Source: Pseudomonadota bacterium (GTDB lineage: Bacteria; Pseudomonadota; Gammaproteobacteria; Burkholderiales; Rhodocyclaceae). Taken from it: a DNA stretch of 64,000 nucleotides. The translations under genes were made by a program, and so were the position numbers. Numbering within the stretch: the first letter of the stretch is position 1; each line of letters opens with the position of its first letter. The notes beneath the pieces were generated by a model that saw only the letters and a program-made list of their open reading frames with translations, did no database searches and was not told the DNA's origin. Location: positions 1 to 64,000 of the forward strand of contig JAGTRS010000019.1 in assembly GCA_018262195.1 (NCBI GenBank), read 5' to 3'. Of the stretch, positions 9,162 through 18,686 are shown one piece after another.

Positions 9162-12128
9162 TTAATCGACGATGATCAACTTGATTTCGGTCGGCTTGCC
9201 GGTGTGGACGCGAACGGTCTTGCCCTCGGCATCGGTGATCCCGCTCGCCAAGATGCCTTCCGGTCCTTCTATCCGATAGTGCACGCCCGCAAGAATCTCC
9301 CCGGTTTCTTCATTGCGAACCTTGAACGCTTCGTTATAGCGCTCTAACTTGCCCGCCTTGGGTAATTCCGCTCCTTCGGCGCTCGCACTCGCCGGCCCCG
9401 TCCAATTCTTCTGACTCGCCTTGAACTCCACCTTGTTCGGGGCGTGGACTTCGATGTTGCCGCCTTCGATCTTGAGGTAGGCGCCTTGGGCGGTGGCGAG
9501 GATTTTTTGTTTGGCGCTGGCGGTGAGTTTGCCGGTGGTGCTGGCGATGGTCACTTTCTTGTCGGCGGCGGCGGTGGTTTTGCCGCTTTGGCTTTGCAGG
9601 CTGACTTTGCCGCTGGCGGCGTGCAGGTGGATGCCGGTTTCCTGGTTGGGTTTGTTTTTGTTGTTGGCTTTGCCAGCGGTGAAGATGGCGATGCCGTCCT
9701 TGACGGCGAGGCTGTGGTTGCCTTGGGCGATGAGGTTGGTGTCGTGCCCGGTGGTAATGGCGAGGTTTTTGCCAGCGACGAGGATGTGGTCGGCCGGGGT
9801 GACCTGGGCGATGCCGGCCGGGGCGCTGAGTTGCAGGCGGGGTTCGGACCAGGCGGCGACGGTGCCGGTGCCGCCGAGGGTGGCTTTGATGTCGCCGCCG
9901 CCTTCGTTGCTGCCCTGGCCTTGGCTGGTGGTTGCAGCGAGGACTTTGCTGGCGTGGGCGAGGCCATCGATGGCGGGGAGCTTGTCGGCTTGCGGGTCGC
10001 CGTTGAGGTTGGCGTTCTGCTTTTGGGCGAGTTCGGCGAGGCTTTGGGCGAGGGCCTGGGCGTCGTCGGTCTGGGCGATGGCTTCGCGGCTGTCGAGGTG
10101 GTGGCCGCTGGCGTTGGCGCGGCCGTCGGTGCTGATGAGAAGGCCGTTGCCGGCGCGTAGCGCGAGGCTGGCCTGGGTGGCGAGTTCGCCGCCGTGGCCG
10201 CGGTCAGCCTGGCGGGCGTTGTCGGTTTGTTGTTTGAGGTGGCCGAGTTGCAGGTGGCTGCGGTATTGGGTGGTGCCGAGTTCGATGCGGGCCTGGCCGG
10301 GGGTGTCGTCGAAGACGAGCTGGTTGTAGCCGCCCTGCCCGCTTTGGCTGGTCGAGAGTTGTTGGCTCTTGAGGCCGGAGAGGCTGGCACTGTGGGTGTG
10401 TTGCGCATCTTCCTTGCCGGCAAAGAAGGCCGGGGCGTTGGCGCTGGCGCTTTGGGTGCCGCTGCCGATCTGGTTGCCCTGGGCGTCGGTCTGGCCCTGG
10501 CCGTTGTAGACGGCGCCGACGACGACGGGGCGGTCGATGTTGCCGTTCTGGAAGGCGACGAGGACTTCCTGCCCGGGCCGGGGGACGAGGTGGCCGCCCC
10601 AGTTGGCGCCGGCGACGGGGGTCATGACGCGCAGCCAGACGCCGAGGCTGTGTTTGGCCGGGGCGTTGTCGGCACCGGTGGGGTGGGCGCTGCGGCTGGC
10701 GGCATCGGCGCCGCGTTGCCAGGGGAACTGGACGCGGACGCGCAGGTCGCGGTCAGTGTGGGTGGGTTCGCCACTGCCGACGACGACAGCGGTGAGGTTG
10801 CCGCGGATGGTGGGCCGGGGGTGGAGGTTGCGACCGTGGGCGTCAGCCATGAGCGGACGCCAGGGGATGGCGGACCGGATGGCGCTGAGTTCGACGCGGT
10901 AGAAGACGTCGCTGTCGTTGTCTTTGTCGCTACCCTCTTCCGCTTCGGCGGATTTCGATTTTGGGCTTTTTTTCCGGTTGACCGTGGGATCGTTGTCGGA
11001 ACCGGGAACGTCGGCGCCGAGATTGTTGCGGGCGCGATGCGTGGCGGCGGTGATGAGGAACTGGCGTTTCTCGGCGTCGTCGCGGTCGTGTTCGGGGTGG
11101 TCGGCCAGGGTGAAGGTGGTGCCGGGGGCGACGCTGCGCACGGTGCCGGCGCCGTGGAATTGTTTCATGCGGGCGTCGATGGCCTGGCGCTGGTTGCCGA
11201 GCATACGCTCGCCGTGGGCGGTGTTTTGCCAGGCGTACTGGCCGGGGTCGTGCCAGGCGACGGTCTTGGGCAGGTTGCCGGAATCGATGGCGCTGGCGCT
11301 ACCCTGGGCGCGCACGGAAAGGCTGCGGTAGTCCCAGCTGGTGGCGTTGGTCTCGGCGGTGTCGATGTGGCGCTGGCCAAGCCATTGGTCGAAGCTGTCC
11401 TCGGCGAGCGTGGCGCCGGCCTGGGTGAAGCGGATACGGTTCTGCGCGTTGGCGGTGAAGGCCTGGTTGCTGTCGGCGATGACGAGGGTGTGCTTGCCTA
11501 GTGTCTCGCCTTCTTCAAGGGCGTGTTCGAACCAGCAGAAGAGGCCTTCTTCGGCGAGCAGGCGCTTCAAGAAGGCAAGGTCGCTTTCGAGGTATTGCAC
11601 GGTCATGCCGCGCTTGGGGTAGATGGCCGGGTCGGCGAGGCGCCATTCCCAGGCGGGGACGAGCTTGCCCTGCCCAGCCCAGTCGCCGAGCAGTTCGTCG
11701 ACGATCTCGACGACGGTCTTGTCCTGGAACAGGTAGTTGTCCTGGTTGTGGCCAAGGAAGGCGAGCCAGGGTTCGATGATCAGGCGGTAGCGGGCAAAGC
11801 CGCCGTTGGCGCCTTCCCGGGAAATCTGTGTGATGTGGCCGTGGAACGGGCGGCGAACGATGCGCGAGGCGGCGGTTTGCAGGTCGAGGCGCGCCGGCTG
11901 GCCGAGCAGTTCGCTTAGCGACTGGTCGGCGTTGGCCGAGAGCGCGGTGAGTTCGATGCGGTAGCCGGCGTGCTCGGTGACCGGACCGAGGGCTTCGTCG
12001 ATGCGCACGCTTTCGGCCAGCAGGGCATCCGGGCCGGCCGGCGTGGTCAGGGTCAGAAGGCGGTCGGTCTGGCGCCAGCCGGCGCCGAGCAGTTGGTCGA
12101 GCAGATTGTTCAGATTCGAGCTGATCAT
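9162..12128 (-). CDS. vgrG: T6SS spike protein VgrG1 (TssI) with C-terminal extension
   Basis: The 988-residue protein forms the trimeric T6SS spike. Residues about 1-375 are the gp27-like hub (FARYRLIIEPWLAFLGHNQD, VQYLESDLAFLKRLLAEEG). Residues 382-393 (TVNRKKSPKSKS) come from the dispersed repeat and form an in-frame linker. An OB-fold gp5-like region follows (RVRVQFPWQRG), then the needle with a DUF2345-like segment (about 640-850). The last 70 residues (HYRIEGPEGILASGITDAEG) look like a small transthyretin-like adaptor that could dock the next gene's product. It is within the tssB-clpV operon. Confidence 0.93.
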   Translation of the reverse strand: MISSNLNNLLDQLLGAGWRQTDRLLTLTTPAGPDALLAESVRIDEALGPVTEHAGYRIELTALSANADQSLSELLGQPARLDLQTAASRIVRRPFHGHITQISREGANGGFARYRLIIEPWLAFLGHNQDNYLFQDKTVVEIVDELLGDWAGQGKLVPAWEWRLADPAIYPKRGMTVQYLESDLAFLKRLLAEEGLFCWFEHALEEGETLGKHTLVIADSNQAFTANAQNRIRFTQAGATLAEDSFDQWLGQRHIDTAETNATSWDYRSLSVRAQGSASAIDSGNLPKTVAWHDPGQYAWQNTAHGERMLGNQRQAIDARMKQFHGAGTVRSVAPGTTFTLADHPEHDRDDAEKRQFLITAATHRARNNLGADVPGSDNDPTVNRKKSPKSKSAEAEEGSDKDNDSDVFYRVELSAIRSAIPWRPLMADAHGRNLHPRPTIRGNLTAVVVGSGEPTHTDRDLRVRVQFPWQRGADAASRSAHPTGADNAPAKHSLGVWLRVMTPVAGANWGGHLVPRPGQEVLVAFQNGNIDRPVVVGAVYNGQGQTDAQGNQIGSGTQSASANAPAFFAGKEDAQHTHSASLSGLKSQQLSTSQSGQGGYNQLVFDDTPGQARIELGTTQYRSHLQLGHLKQQTDNARQADRGHGGELATQASLALRAGNGLLISTDGRANASGHHLDSREAIAQTDDAQALAQSLAELAQKQNANLNGDPQADKLPAIDGLAHASKVLAATTSQGQGSNEGGGDIKATLGGTGTVAAWSEPRLQLSAPAGIAQVTPADHILVAGKNLAITTGHDTNLIAQGNHSLAVKDGIAIFTAGKANNKNKPNQETGIHLHAASGKVSLQSQSGKTTAAADKKVTIASTTGKLTASAKQKILATAQGAYLKIEGGNIEVHAPNKVEFKASQKNWTGPASASAEGAELPKAGKLERYNEAFKVRNEETGEILAGVHYRIEGPEGILASGITDAEGKTVRVHTGKPTEIKLIIVD
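10951..10985 (-). repeat. Dispersed palindromic repeat, copy 3 (inside vgrG1)
   Basis: The reverse strand reads ACGGTCAACCGG, A tract, GCCCAAAATCGAAATC. It is in frame in vgrG1 and encodes TVNRKKSPKSKS between the hub and OB-fold domains. Confidence 0.85.
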
Positions 12129-12153
12129 GGCATTTTGGCCGGAGTGAAACGGG

Positions 12154-12615
12154 TTAATTCAGCGCCCAGAAACGAACTTCCAGGGGATGGTGGATTTCGG
12201 CGGCACAGCACAGCGGCGCAGCATTGGCCCCGTCGAGCAGACCGATCAGGCCGCCCTGCGGGCCGCTGCCCTGCATGAAGGCGACGATGCCGCGCTGGCC
12301 GTAGAGTTGGTAGGCGACTTCGCCCGGACCGCCATCGAGCGGGATGCCCTGCGGCGCACCAAAATGGGCGACCAGCCAGTCGGCCAGGTGATTGGCGCCG
12401 GTGAAGGCGCGGCGCCCGGTTAGCGCGCCGGCTTCGATGCGGGCGTTACCGTTGAGCGGTGCGCCGGCCGCGAGCAGCGCCAGGCTGGTGATCAGCGCGC
12501 TGGTGCAGGCGCGCTGGCCGTCCGGCCAGCCGAGTTCGGCGAGCAGGCTGTCCTTGTCCATGCGCTCGAAGCGACGATAGGCGTTGGCGAATGGCTGATA
12601 GCTCAGGTTGAACAT
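12154..12615 (-). CDS. Tae4-like amidase-fold protein lacking the catalytic histidine
   Basis: The 153-residue protein follows the Tae4 (NlpC/P60-type T6SS amidase) pattern along its length: an N-terminal FANAYRRFERMD, the cysteine motif RACTSALITSLALLAAG (Tae4: Cys-Pro-Ile-Arg...LNATG), NHLADWLVAHFGAP, YGQRGIVAFMQGS and a C-terminal VRFWALN. Where Tae4 has the catalytic-histidine motif GHVxLWNG, this protein has GLIGLLDG, so the histidine is replaced. The family assignment is by eye. It sits between clpV and vgrG1 in the main operon, and no immunity gene is visible. It may be an inactive, structural or chaperone-like relative rather than a toxin. Confidence 0.5.
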   Translation of the reverse strand: MFNLSYQPFANAYRRFERMDKDSLLAELGWPDGQRACTSALITSLALLAAGAPLNGNARIEAGALTGRRAFTGANHLADWLVAHFGAPQGIPLDGGPGEVAYQLYGQRGIVAFMQGSGPQGGLIGLLDGANAAPLCCAAEIHHPLEVRFWALN

Positions 12616-12648
12616 GTTTCGCTCCTGTAAAACGCGGGTATCGATGAC

Positions 12649-15345
12649 CTATTTGATGGCGTACTTGAATTCGCCGTTCTTGCCGGCGGTGACCTTGATG
12701 CGCTCGATGGCGGCGCCTTCCGCCATGCGGGCGAGCACGGCCTCGGCGATTTCGGGCAGCAACGTGCCGTTGAGGATGTGGTCGACGTTGCGGGCGCCGG
12801 AATCGACCTCGGTGCACCGGGCCAGCACGGCGTCGACCAGCTTGTCGTCCCACACGAACTCGGCCTTGTGGTTGGCCGCCACGCGGTCGCGGATGCGAGT
12901 GAGCTTGAGGGTGATGATGGCGACCAGCACGTCGTCGGAAATGGGGTAGTACGGCACCACCTTCATGCGGCCGAGGAAGGCCGGCTTGAAGGACTTGAAC
13001 AGCATCGGGCGCAGCGCATCGGCCAGGGCATCGGCTTCGGGCAGCTCTTCCGGCGCCTTGTTCAGGCAGGACTGCATGATTTCGCGCGAGCCGACGTTGC
13101 TGGTGAGGATGATCAGCGTGTTGCGGAAGTCGATTTCGCGGCCTTCGGCGTCATCGAGCACGCCCTTGTCGAAGACCTGGAAGAAGAGTTCGAGGACGTC
13201 CGGGTGGGCCTTTTCGACTTCGTCGAGGAGCACCACGCTGTACGGATTGCGGCGCACCGCCTCGGTCAGCACCCCGCCCTCGCCATAGCCGACATAGCCC
13301 GGCGGCGAGCCCTTGAGGCCGGAGACGCTGTGCGCTTCCTGGTATTCGCTCATGTTGATGGTGACCAGCTTGCGCTCGCCGCCGTACAGGATGTCGGCCA
13401 GGGCCAGCGCCGTCTCGGTCTTGCCGACGCCGGACGGGCCGACGAACATGAACACGCCCTTCGGCTTGTTCGGATCTTCCAGGTTGGCGCGTGCCGTGCG
13501 CACGCGCTGGGCGACGGCTTCCAGGGCATGGTCCTGGCCGATGACGCGCTCCTTCAACAGGGGCTTGAGGTTGAGAACGGTGTTGATTTCGTCCTTGACC
13601 ATCTTGCCGAGCGGAATGCCGGTCCACGCGGCAACGATTTCGGCGACGACATGGCCATCGACCTGCAGCGGCACCATGGGCGATTCGCCCTGCAGATCGC
13701 GCAGGCGGCCCAGCGCCTTGTCGAGCTCACTGTCGCCGGCCGGCGCATCGGCGGCCTTCTTGCGGGATTTCGATTTTGGCGCTTTTTCCGGGTTGACCGT
13801 TGAATTGCCGTTTTCCAGCTCGCCGCGCAGTTCCAGAATGCGGCTGACCAGCGTTTTCTCTTCTTCGAAGCGCGTCTTGAAGATGGCGAGGTCGGATTCG
13901 ATGGCAGCGATCTGCGCCTTGAGTTCCTTGATCCGCGTGTCGTGCCAGGCGCCGCTCGCCGCCTCGCGTTCGAGCGCGGCCAGTTCGGCCTGCTCGCGGA
14001 GCAGGCGCTTGTCGGCCTCGTCGATCAGCGCCGGCGTCGCGCTTTGGCCCAGCGCCACCTTGGCGCAAGCCGTGTCGAGCACGCTGATCGCCTTGTCCGG
14101 CAGCTGGCGGCCGCTGATGTAGCGATGCGACAAGCGCACGGCCTCGGTCACCGCCTCGTCCATGACGCGGATGCCGAAATGCTTTTCCATGAGCGGCACC
14201 ATGCCGCGCAACATGGCCGAGGCCAGCGTCTCGCTCGGCTCCTCAACCTTGATGACCTGGAAGCGGCGCGCCAGCGCGGCGTCCTTCTCGAAATACTTCT
14301 TGTACTCGGCCCAGGTCGTCGCCGCGACCGTGCGCAACTCGCCGCGGGCCAGAGCCGGCTTGAGCAGGTTGGCGGCGTCGTTCTGGCCGGACTGGCCGCC
14401 GGCGCCGATCATGGTGTGGGCTTCGTCGATGAACAGGATGATCGGCTTCGGGCTCTTCTTGACCTCGTCGATGACGTTTTTCAGGCGGTTCTCGAACTCG
14501 CCCTTGACGCTCGCCCCGGCCTGCAGCAGGCCCATGTCCAGCGTATGCAGCTCGACCCCGATGAGCGGCGGCGGCACGTCATCCTGCGCGATGCGCAGGG
14601 CCAGCCCTTCGACCACGGCAGTCTTGCCGACGCCAGCCTCGCCAGTCAGGATCGGGTTGTTCTGGCGGCGACGCATCAGGATGTCGATGGCCTGGCGGAT
14701 TTCGGCGTCGCGGCCGATCACCGGATCGACCTTGCCGTCACGGGCGCGCTGCGTCAGGTTGGTGGTGAATTGGTCGAGCGCCGGCGTCTTGCCGCCCTGC
14801 GGCGCGGCGATCTCCTCGCCCTCGCCGCCGTCGGCCGCCTTGTCCTCGCCCAGACCCAGCACCTCGGCCGCTTCGGCCGAGCCCTCGGTCATCTTGTCGA
14901 AATTGTGTTTGAGCTCGTCGAGCCGCACCTTGGCCAGCAGCTTGGCGCCGCGCGTGGCAAGCTGCGCCAGGTCCGGTTCGGTGAGCAGCGCGAGCAGCAG
15001 GTGACCGGAGCGGATGCGCGGCAGGCGGGCGTCGAGCGAGGCGATCAGCCAGGCCTGTTCGAGCAGCTTGAGGATGTGCGTGGAAAACACCGGCGTCCGG
15101 GTGTTGCCGGTCTTGAAGCGGTCGATCTCCTGGCTCAACTCGCGCTCCAGACCGGTCGGGCTGATGCCGCAGCGCTTGGCGATGACCAGCAGGTCGGCGC
15201 CCGGATTCTCAAGAATGGCCATCAGCAAATGCTCAAGATCCACCTCGTAATTGCCGCGCGACATGCACAGGCTGGCGGCGCGTTCGGCCGCCTGGCGGCA
15301 GGTTGTGTTGAGTTTGCTGATCAGGGTCTTCAGAGAGGTGCTCAT
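12649..15345 (-). CDS. clpV: T6SS disassembly ATPase ClpV (TssH)
   Basis: This 898-residue AAA+ protein has an N-terminal Clp-N domain (about 1-150), a first Walker A GEAGVGKTA (near 235) with Walker B LFIDEAH, and a second Walker A GPSGVGKTE (near 630). ClpV extracts and recycles the contracted TssB/TssC sheath in the cytosol. Residues about 516-527 (TVNPEKAPKSKS) are encoded by a copy of the dispersed repeat, lying in the variable middle region before AGDSELDKALGRLRDL. It is 12 bases downstream of tssG. Confidence 0.95.
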   Translation of the reverse strand: MSTSLKTLISKLNTTCRQAAERAASLCMSRGNYEVDLEHLLMAILENPGADLLVIAKRCGISPTGLERELSQEIDRFKTGNTRTPVFSTHILKLLEQAWLIASLDARLPRIRSGHLLLALLTEPDLAQLATRGAKLLAKVRLDELKHNFDKMTEGSAEAAEVLGLGEDKAADGGEGEEIAAPQGGKTPALDQFTTNLTQRARDGKVDPVIGRDAEIRQAIDILMRRRQNNPILTGEAGVGKTAVVEGLALRIAQDDVPPPLIGVELHTLDMGLLQAGASVKGEFENRLKNVIDEVKKSPKPIILFIDEAHTMIGAGGQSGQNDAANLLKPALARGELRTVAATTWAEYKKYFEKDAALARRFQVIKVEEPSETLASAMLRGMVPLMEKHFGIRVMDEAVTEAVRLSHRYISGRQLPDKAISVLDTACAKVALGQSATPALIDEADKRLLREQAELAALEREAASGAWHDTRIKELKAQIAAIESDLAIFKTRFEEEKTLVSRILELRGELENGNSTVNPEKAPKSKSRKKAADAPAGDSELDKALGRLRDLQGESPMVPLQVDGHVVAEIVAAWTGIPLGKMVKDEINTVLNLKPLLKERVIGQDHALEAVAQRVRTARANLEDPNKPKGVFMFVGPSGVGKTETALALADILYGGERKLVTINMSEYQEAHSVSGLKGSPPGYVGYGEGGVLTEAVRRNPYSVVLLDEVEKAHPDVLELFFQVFDKGVLDDAEGREIDFRNTLIILTSNVGSREIMQSCLNKAPEELPEADALADALRPMLFKSFKPAFLGRMKVVPYYPISDDVLVAIITLKLTRIRDRVAANHKAEFVWDDKLVDAVLARCTEVDSGARNVDHILNGTLLPEIAEAVLARMAEGAAIERIKVTAGKNGEFKYAIK
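13766..13800 (-). repeat. Dispersed palindromic repeat, copy 4 (inside clpV)
   Basis: The reverse strand reads ACGGTCAACCCGG, AAAAA, GCGCCAAAATCGAAATC. It encodes TVNPEKAPKSKS in frame in clpV, the same frame as the copy in vgrG1. Confidence 0.83.
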
Positions 15346-15357
15346 TGCAGGTTCGAT

Positions 15358-16410
15358 TTAGTGGATGAATTGGGTGAGATAGCTGGCGTCCGCGCGATCG
15401 CGGCTTTCCGGGACGGTCAGCATGAAGGTGTCGTAGCCGAGCCGGCCACCCTGGCCGAGAGCAGCCGGCTTGACATCGGCGGCGCGCAGGATGGGACGGA
15501 TTTCGTATTCGAACTGGGCGCCGGTCGCCAGCGACAGCATTTTTTCCAGGGCGGCGGCCAGTTCGCCTTTGGGCAAAAAAGCCAGATAACGGGCATGGCG
15601 CAGCGGACCAATATGGATGCGCAAGCGCAGGTTGCGTTGCCAGATGCGCTCCCCGGCCAGGGCATTGACGCCCAGCGCGGCGTTCCTGCCGCCCAGGGTC
15701 GTGCGCTGTTCGCGCGGAACGACGTACCAGTGGCCGACAAACTGCTCGACCACCACGGTTTCGCCGAAATAGCCGGCAAGGACGCGTTGCAGGGATTCGG
15801 CCGATACCGGGCGCTGGCGCAGCAAGCCGGTAAAGTAGGCGATGGACTCGTCATCGATGGCGCCCGGCGCGCTGCCCAGGCGCTGACGCAGCGGCTCGAA
15901 GCCGACGCCGCCAAGTGCCAGGATGATCGGCAGGAAGCGGTTCTGGCGATCCGTTTCGTAGTGAATGGCCAGCCGGTATTTTTTCCAGGCGCGGTAAAAA
16001 TGCCCGACCGCACGGTTGGTGAACAGATCGAGGAAGGCCTGTCCGGAATCGTCGCGCTTGAAGCGGGCCTGAGCGATGACCTGCTCGGTGTAATGAATCG
16101 GCAAGGTGCCATTGACGCCGAGCATGCCCATGAAGCTGGGCGTGATATCGACCTGCTCCAGCTCGCCGGTATCGAGCCCCTCCTCGTCCTTGCCGAAATG
16201 CGGCCGGATCGCATCGACCTGGCTGGGCGCAAAGCCAAGGCGCAGCGAATTGCGAAAACGCACCTTTTCGCTGACCACCTCGCTGCCACTGCCGGCCTGA
16301 CGGAACATCAGTTCGTACAGGCGCACGAGCTGGAAGAACTCGTAGCGTTCCGGCGCCTGCAGGGTGTGCTCGCTCAGAGCAGGATCGAGTCGCCGTTGCG
16401 GGGTGCGCAT
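15358..16410 (-). CDS. tssG: T6SS baseplate protein TssG
   Basis: The 350-residue protein starts MRTPQRRLDPALSEHTLQAP and contains the TssG patterns FFQLVRLYE, VRFRNSLRLGFAPSQV, TPSFMGMLGVNGTLPIHYTE and FYRAWKKYR. TssG forms the wedge of the baseplate with TssF and TssE. The start was set at 16410; the open frame extends to 16503 but only into tssF. The first 37 bases overlap the tssF 3' end, suggesting translational coupling. Confidence 0.93.
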   Translation of the reverse strand: MRTPQRRLDPALSEHTLQAPERYEFFQLVRLYELMFRQAGSGSEVVSEKVRFRNSLRLGFAPSQVDAIRPHFGKDEEGLDTGELEQVDITPSFMGMLGVNGTLPIHYTEQVIAQARFKRDDSGQAFLDLFTNRAVGHFYRAWKKYRLAIHYETDRQNRFLPIILALGGVGFEPLRQRLGSAPGAIDDESIAYFTGLLRQRPVSAESLQRVLAGYFGETVVVEQFVGHWYVVPREQRTTLGGRNAALGVNALAGERIWQRNLRLRIHIGPLRHARYLAFLPKGELAAALEKMLSLATGAQFEYEIRPILRAADVKPAALGQGGRLGYDTFMLTVPESRDRADASYLTQFIH

Positions 16411-18206
16411 CGGATCAATTCCTCTCCGGTCCGTTGAGACAAGACCACCAACTGGACAAAGCTGTTCAGGCTCACATACAGCCCGAGAAAGCGGTCGATA
16501 CACCGCACGAAGACATCAAGCCCGCTACCGGCGAAGCTGGTTTCGTCCAGGGTGAGGCGAACCTCGATACCGCGCACGAAGCAGGCAAACGGCTTGCCGG
16601 ACATCCACACGGTCTTGTCCGCCACTGTCAGCTCGCCCAGGCCTTCGATCTGGCGCCGATTGGTAGCGCTGCGCGGCAGGTCGTACAAGGCCAGCATTTC
16701 CTGGAAAGCCCCCAGCCCACTGCCACTCAGCGACAGATGATTGAGCGACAGGTGCGAAATGATGCGCCATTGGCCATCCCGGCGATGATCGAAACGGCTG
16801 GGCTGGCTCGGCTTGCGCAACAGCTTGATCGAGCGCACGCTCGATCCCCCCTCGAGAAACAGGTCGCCGGACGGCAAGCCGACCGACATGAGGGTCGGCA
16901 GATCGCGGTTGGTGCAGGTCAGTTTCAGACTCAGCACATCGGTCTTGGGTTGCACCGGATCGAAGTCCGCATCGACGATGGAAAGCGAGGTTTCGTAGCC
17001 CGGGCTGGTTTCGGCCAGGATCGGATCGCGCTGCGCGTACCAGTAATAGCCGTTTCGTTCGGGCGTTTCACCGTGGCGCAGTGAGAAAAACGGACGAAAC
17101 TCGGTAATCGACTCGCCTTGCGGCGTCTGCCTGACCCGCCGCACGGAATCGATGGCATAGATATCGTAGGCGTAGGCCCGCCGCGAATCGGCCACCACCG
17201 GGTAATTGACGTCGCGGTTGGTAATGCGGATGGGGTCGCCGCGCTGCGCAAACAGATTCACGACCGGGACGCAGCCCAGGCGCAGATTCTGGTTGGTCAG
17301 CGTTTGCAGCAGGCGCGACATGTCGCTGTCGGCGCGCAAGTCGCCCAGCGCGACATGCAGTACGACTCGCCCTTCGCCCAACAGCGACGGCGGCAAGGCG
17401 CCAATGTTGATGTCGAAGAAATTGAATTTTTCCGGAAAACAGAAATATTCCGTCAGATAACGATAGGCGCCGTGTGCGGTCGCCGGCATGTCGATCAGCG
17501 CTTCATCCTCGCCAAAACCGACCTCGCCGATCACGTTCTTCTCGGCGATGCGCCAGCGGCCATCCGCCCCGGCAGCGTAAATTTTCAGGGTGCGCAGGAA
17601 GATCGCATCCCGCAGCGCAGCGGCCACCGAAGGCTCGGCATCGATATAGACGCGCAGGCGCTTGAGCTTGCCCAAGCCCGCCTCGACGCTGGCACCACGC
17701 AGCGTGATCGACATCGACAGCACGGCGTTGGCCCCAACCGGCAAGCGAACCTCGCTCGGCGCACTGGCGATCGGATCGAACTCGATATCCGCCAAGGTCA
17801 CCGGCGGCAGTTCCAGATCCCATGCCGTCCTGAACTTGCAGACAGCGCCCTTGATCGGCCGCGATTGCAGTTCGGTGCCGCGCGGGATGACCGGCATCGC
17901 CGACAACTCCCCTGCCCCATGGTCGAAATGGGCGATGGAACAACTCGGGAATGGCCGCAGATAATGCGGGTACAACACGTTGAGCAACGCTTCGGTGAAT
18001 TGCGGATAGCTGTCTTCGAGCTTCTTCGAAACCCGCGCCGTGAGCATGGCAAAGGACTGGATCATCCGCTCGACATGCGGGTCGTCACAGCCTTCGCCGG
18101 ACAATAACAACTGGCCAGCGAGTTTCGGGTAACGCTCGGCGAACTCACGAGAATGCTGGCGCAAAAACGCCAATTCCCGCTCGTAATAAGGAAGAAGATC
18201 TTCCAT
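16374..18206 (-). CDS. tssF: T6SS baseplate protein TssF
   Basis: The 610-residue protein opens MEDLLPYYERELAFLRQHSREF, the usual TssF N-terminus (YYxxEL and the ERYPKLAGQL block), and continues with LLNVLYPHYLRPFPSCSIA and a C-terminal RCAPRNGDSILL. Two TssF with one TssG form each baseplate wedge. It starts directly after the tssE stop with no gap, so the tssE-F-G set is tightly coupled. Confidence 0.95.
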   Translation of the reverse strand: MEDLLPYYERELAFLRQHSREFAERYPKLAGQLLLSGEGCDDPHVERMIQSFAMLTARVSKKLEDSYPQFTEALLNVLYPHYLRPFPSCSIAHFDHGAGELSAMPVIPRGTELQSRPIKGAVCKFRTAWDLELPPVTLADIEFDPIASAPSEVRLPVGANAVLSMSITLRGASVEAGLGKLKRLRVYIDAEPSVAAALRDAIFLRTLKIYAAGADGRWRIAEKNVIGEVGFGEDEALIDMPATAHGAYRYLTEYFCFPEKFNFFDINIGALPPSLLGEGRVVLHVALGDLRADSDMSRLLQTLTNQNLRLGCVPVVNLFAQRGDPIRITNRDVNYPVVADSRRAYAYDIYAIDSVRRVRQTPQGESITEFRPFFSLRHGETPERNGYYWYAQRDPILAETSPGYETSLSIVDADFDPVQPKTDVLSLKLTCTNRDLPTLMSVGLPSGDLFLEGGSSVRSIKLLRKPSQPSRFDHRRDGQWRIISHLSLNHLSLSGSGLGAFQEMLALYDLPRSATNRRQIEGLGELTVADKTVWMSGKPFACFVRGIEVRLTLDETSFAGSGLDVFVRCIDRFLGLYVSLNSFVQLVVLSQRTGEELIRCAPRNGDSILL

Positions 18207-18686
18207 CTAGCCCCCCAGGCGCATTCGCTGCCGCGTCACGGAATACTGCAGACTGGTTGGCTGCAGGAGTGCATCAAAACTGACGGGTTCCTGTGCAGGT
18301 CGAACGACAAGCACGGCTTTGATTGAAAAATACAGGGCATTCACCGCCTTTCTATTCAACTCGAGATCAACGCGAACCTCGCGTAGACGGGGTTCATGGG
18401 CTGCAATGGCTGATGCGATGGATGAACAGATGCGACGCTGATCATGAATATTCGCCAAACTCAGCCCGGCAAAATTAGAAAGACCAAAACCTGCAACCGA
18501 GCGCAACGCAAGCGGAAAGTCACTTTCAAATGACTCATCCAGCCCCCCTCGCGTATTCAGCAAGGCTTCCAGATCACGGGCAACCGAGTCCTTTAGCTGA
18601 TCCAGCGACAGGCGACGCCTGGCCGCGCCGACCGGCAGGTCGTCAAAAAGCTTGTCGAAGAGAGATGGTTCAAAACCTTTGATCAT
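18207..18686 (-). CDS. tssE: T6SS baseplate protein TssE (gp25-like)
   Basis: The 159-residue protein starts MIKGFEPSLFDKLFDDL, contains LKDSVARDLEALLNTR and ends with the gp25-like core (VRVDLELNRKAVNALYFSIKAVL). It is the wedge component that starts sheath polymerisation. The start at 18686 is immediately preceded by a stable hairpin and four Ts, with no clear ribosome-binding site, so its expression may be limited relative to hcp upstream. Confidence 0.92.
   Translation of the reverse strand: MIKGFEPSLFDKLFDDLPVGAARRRLSLDQLKDSVARDLEALLNTRGGLDESFESDFPLALRSVAGFGLSNFAGLSLANIHDQRRICSSIASAIAAHEPRLREVRVDLELNRKAVNALYFSIKAVLVVRPAQEPVSFDALLQPTSLQYSVTRQRMRLGG

Noticed and set aside
10194..11501. 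Long plus-strand open frame antisense to vgrG1
   Set aside because: It is a GC-rich antisense shadow made of Gly/Ala/Val codons; the minus strand encodes a clear VgrG over the same bases.
13942..16437. Plus-strand open frame of over 800 codons
   Set aside because: It is antisense to clpV and tssG, which have clear motifs; it has no start context or recognisable domain.
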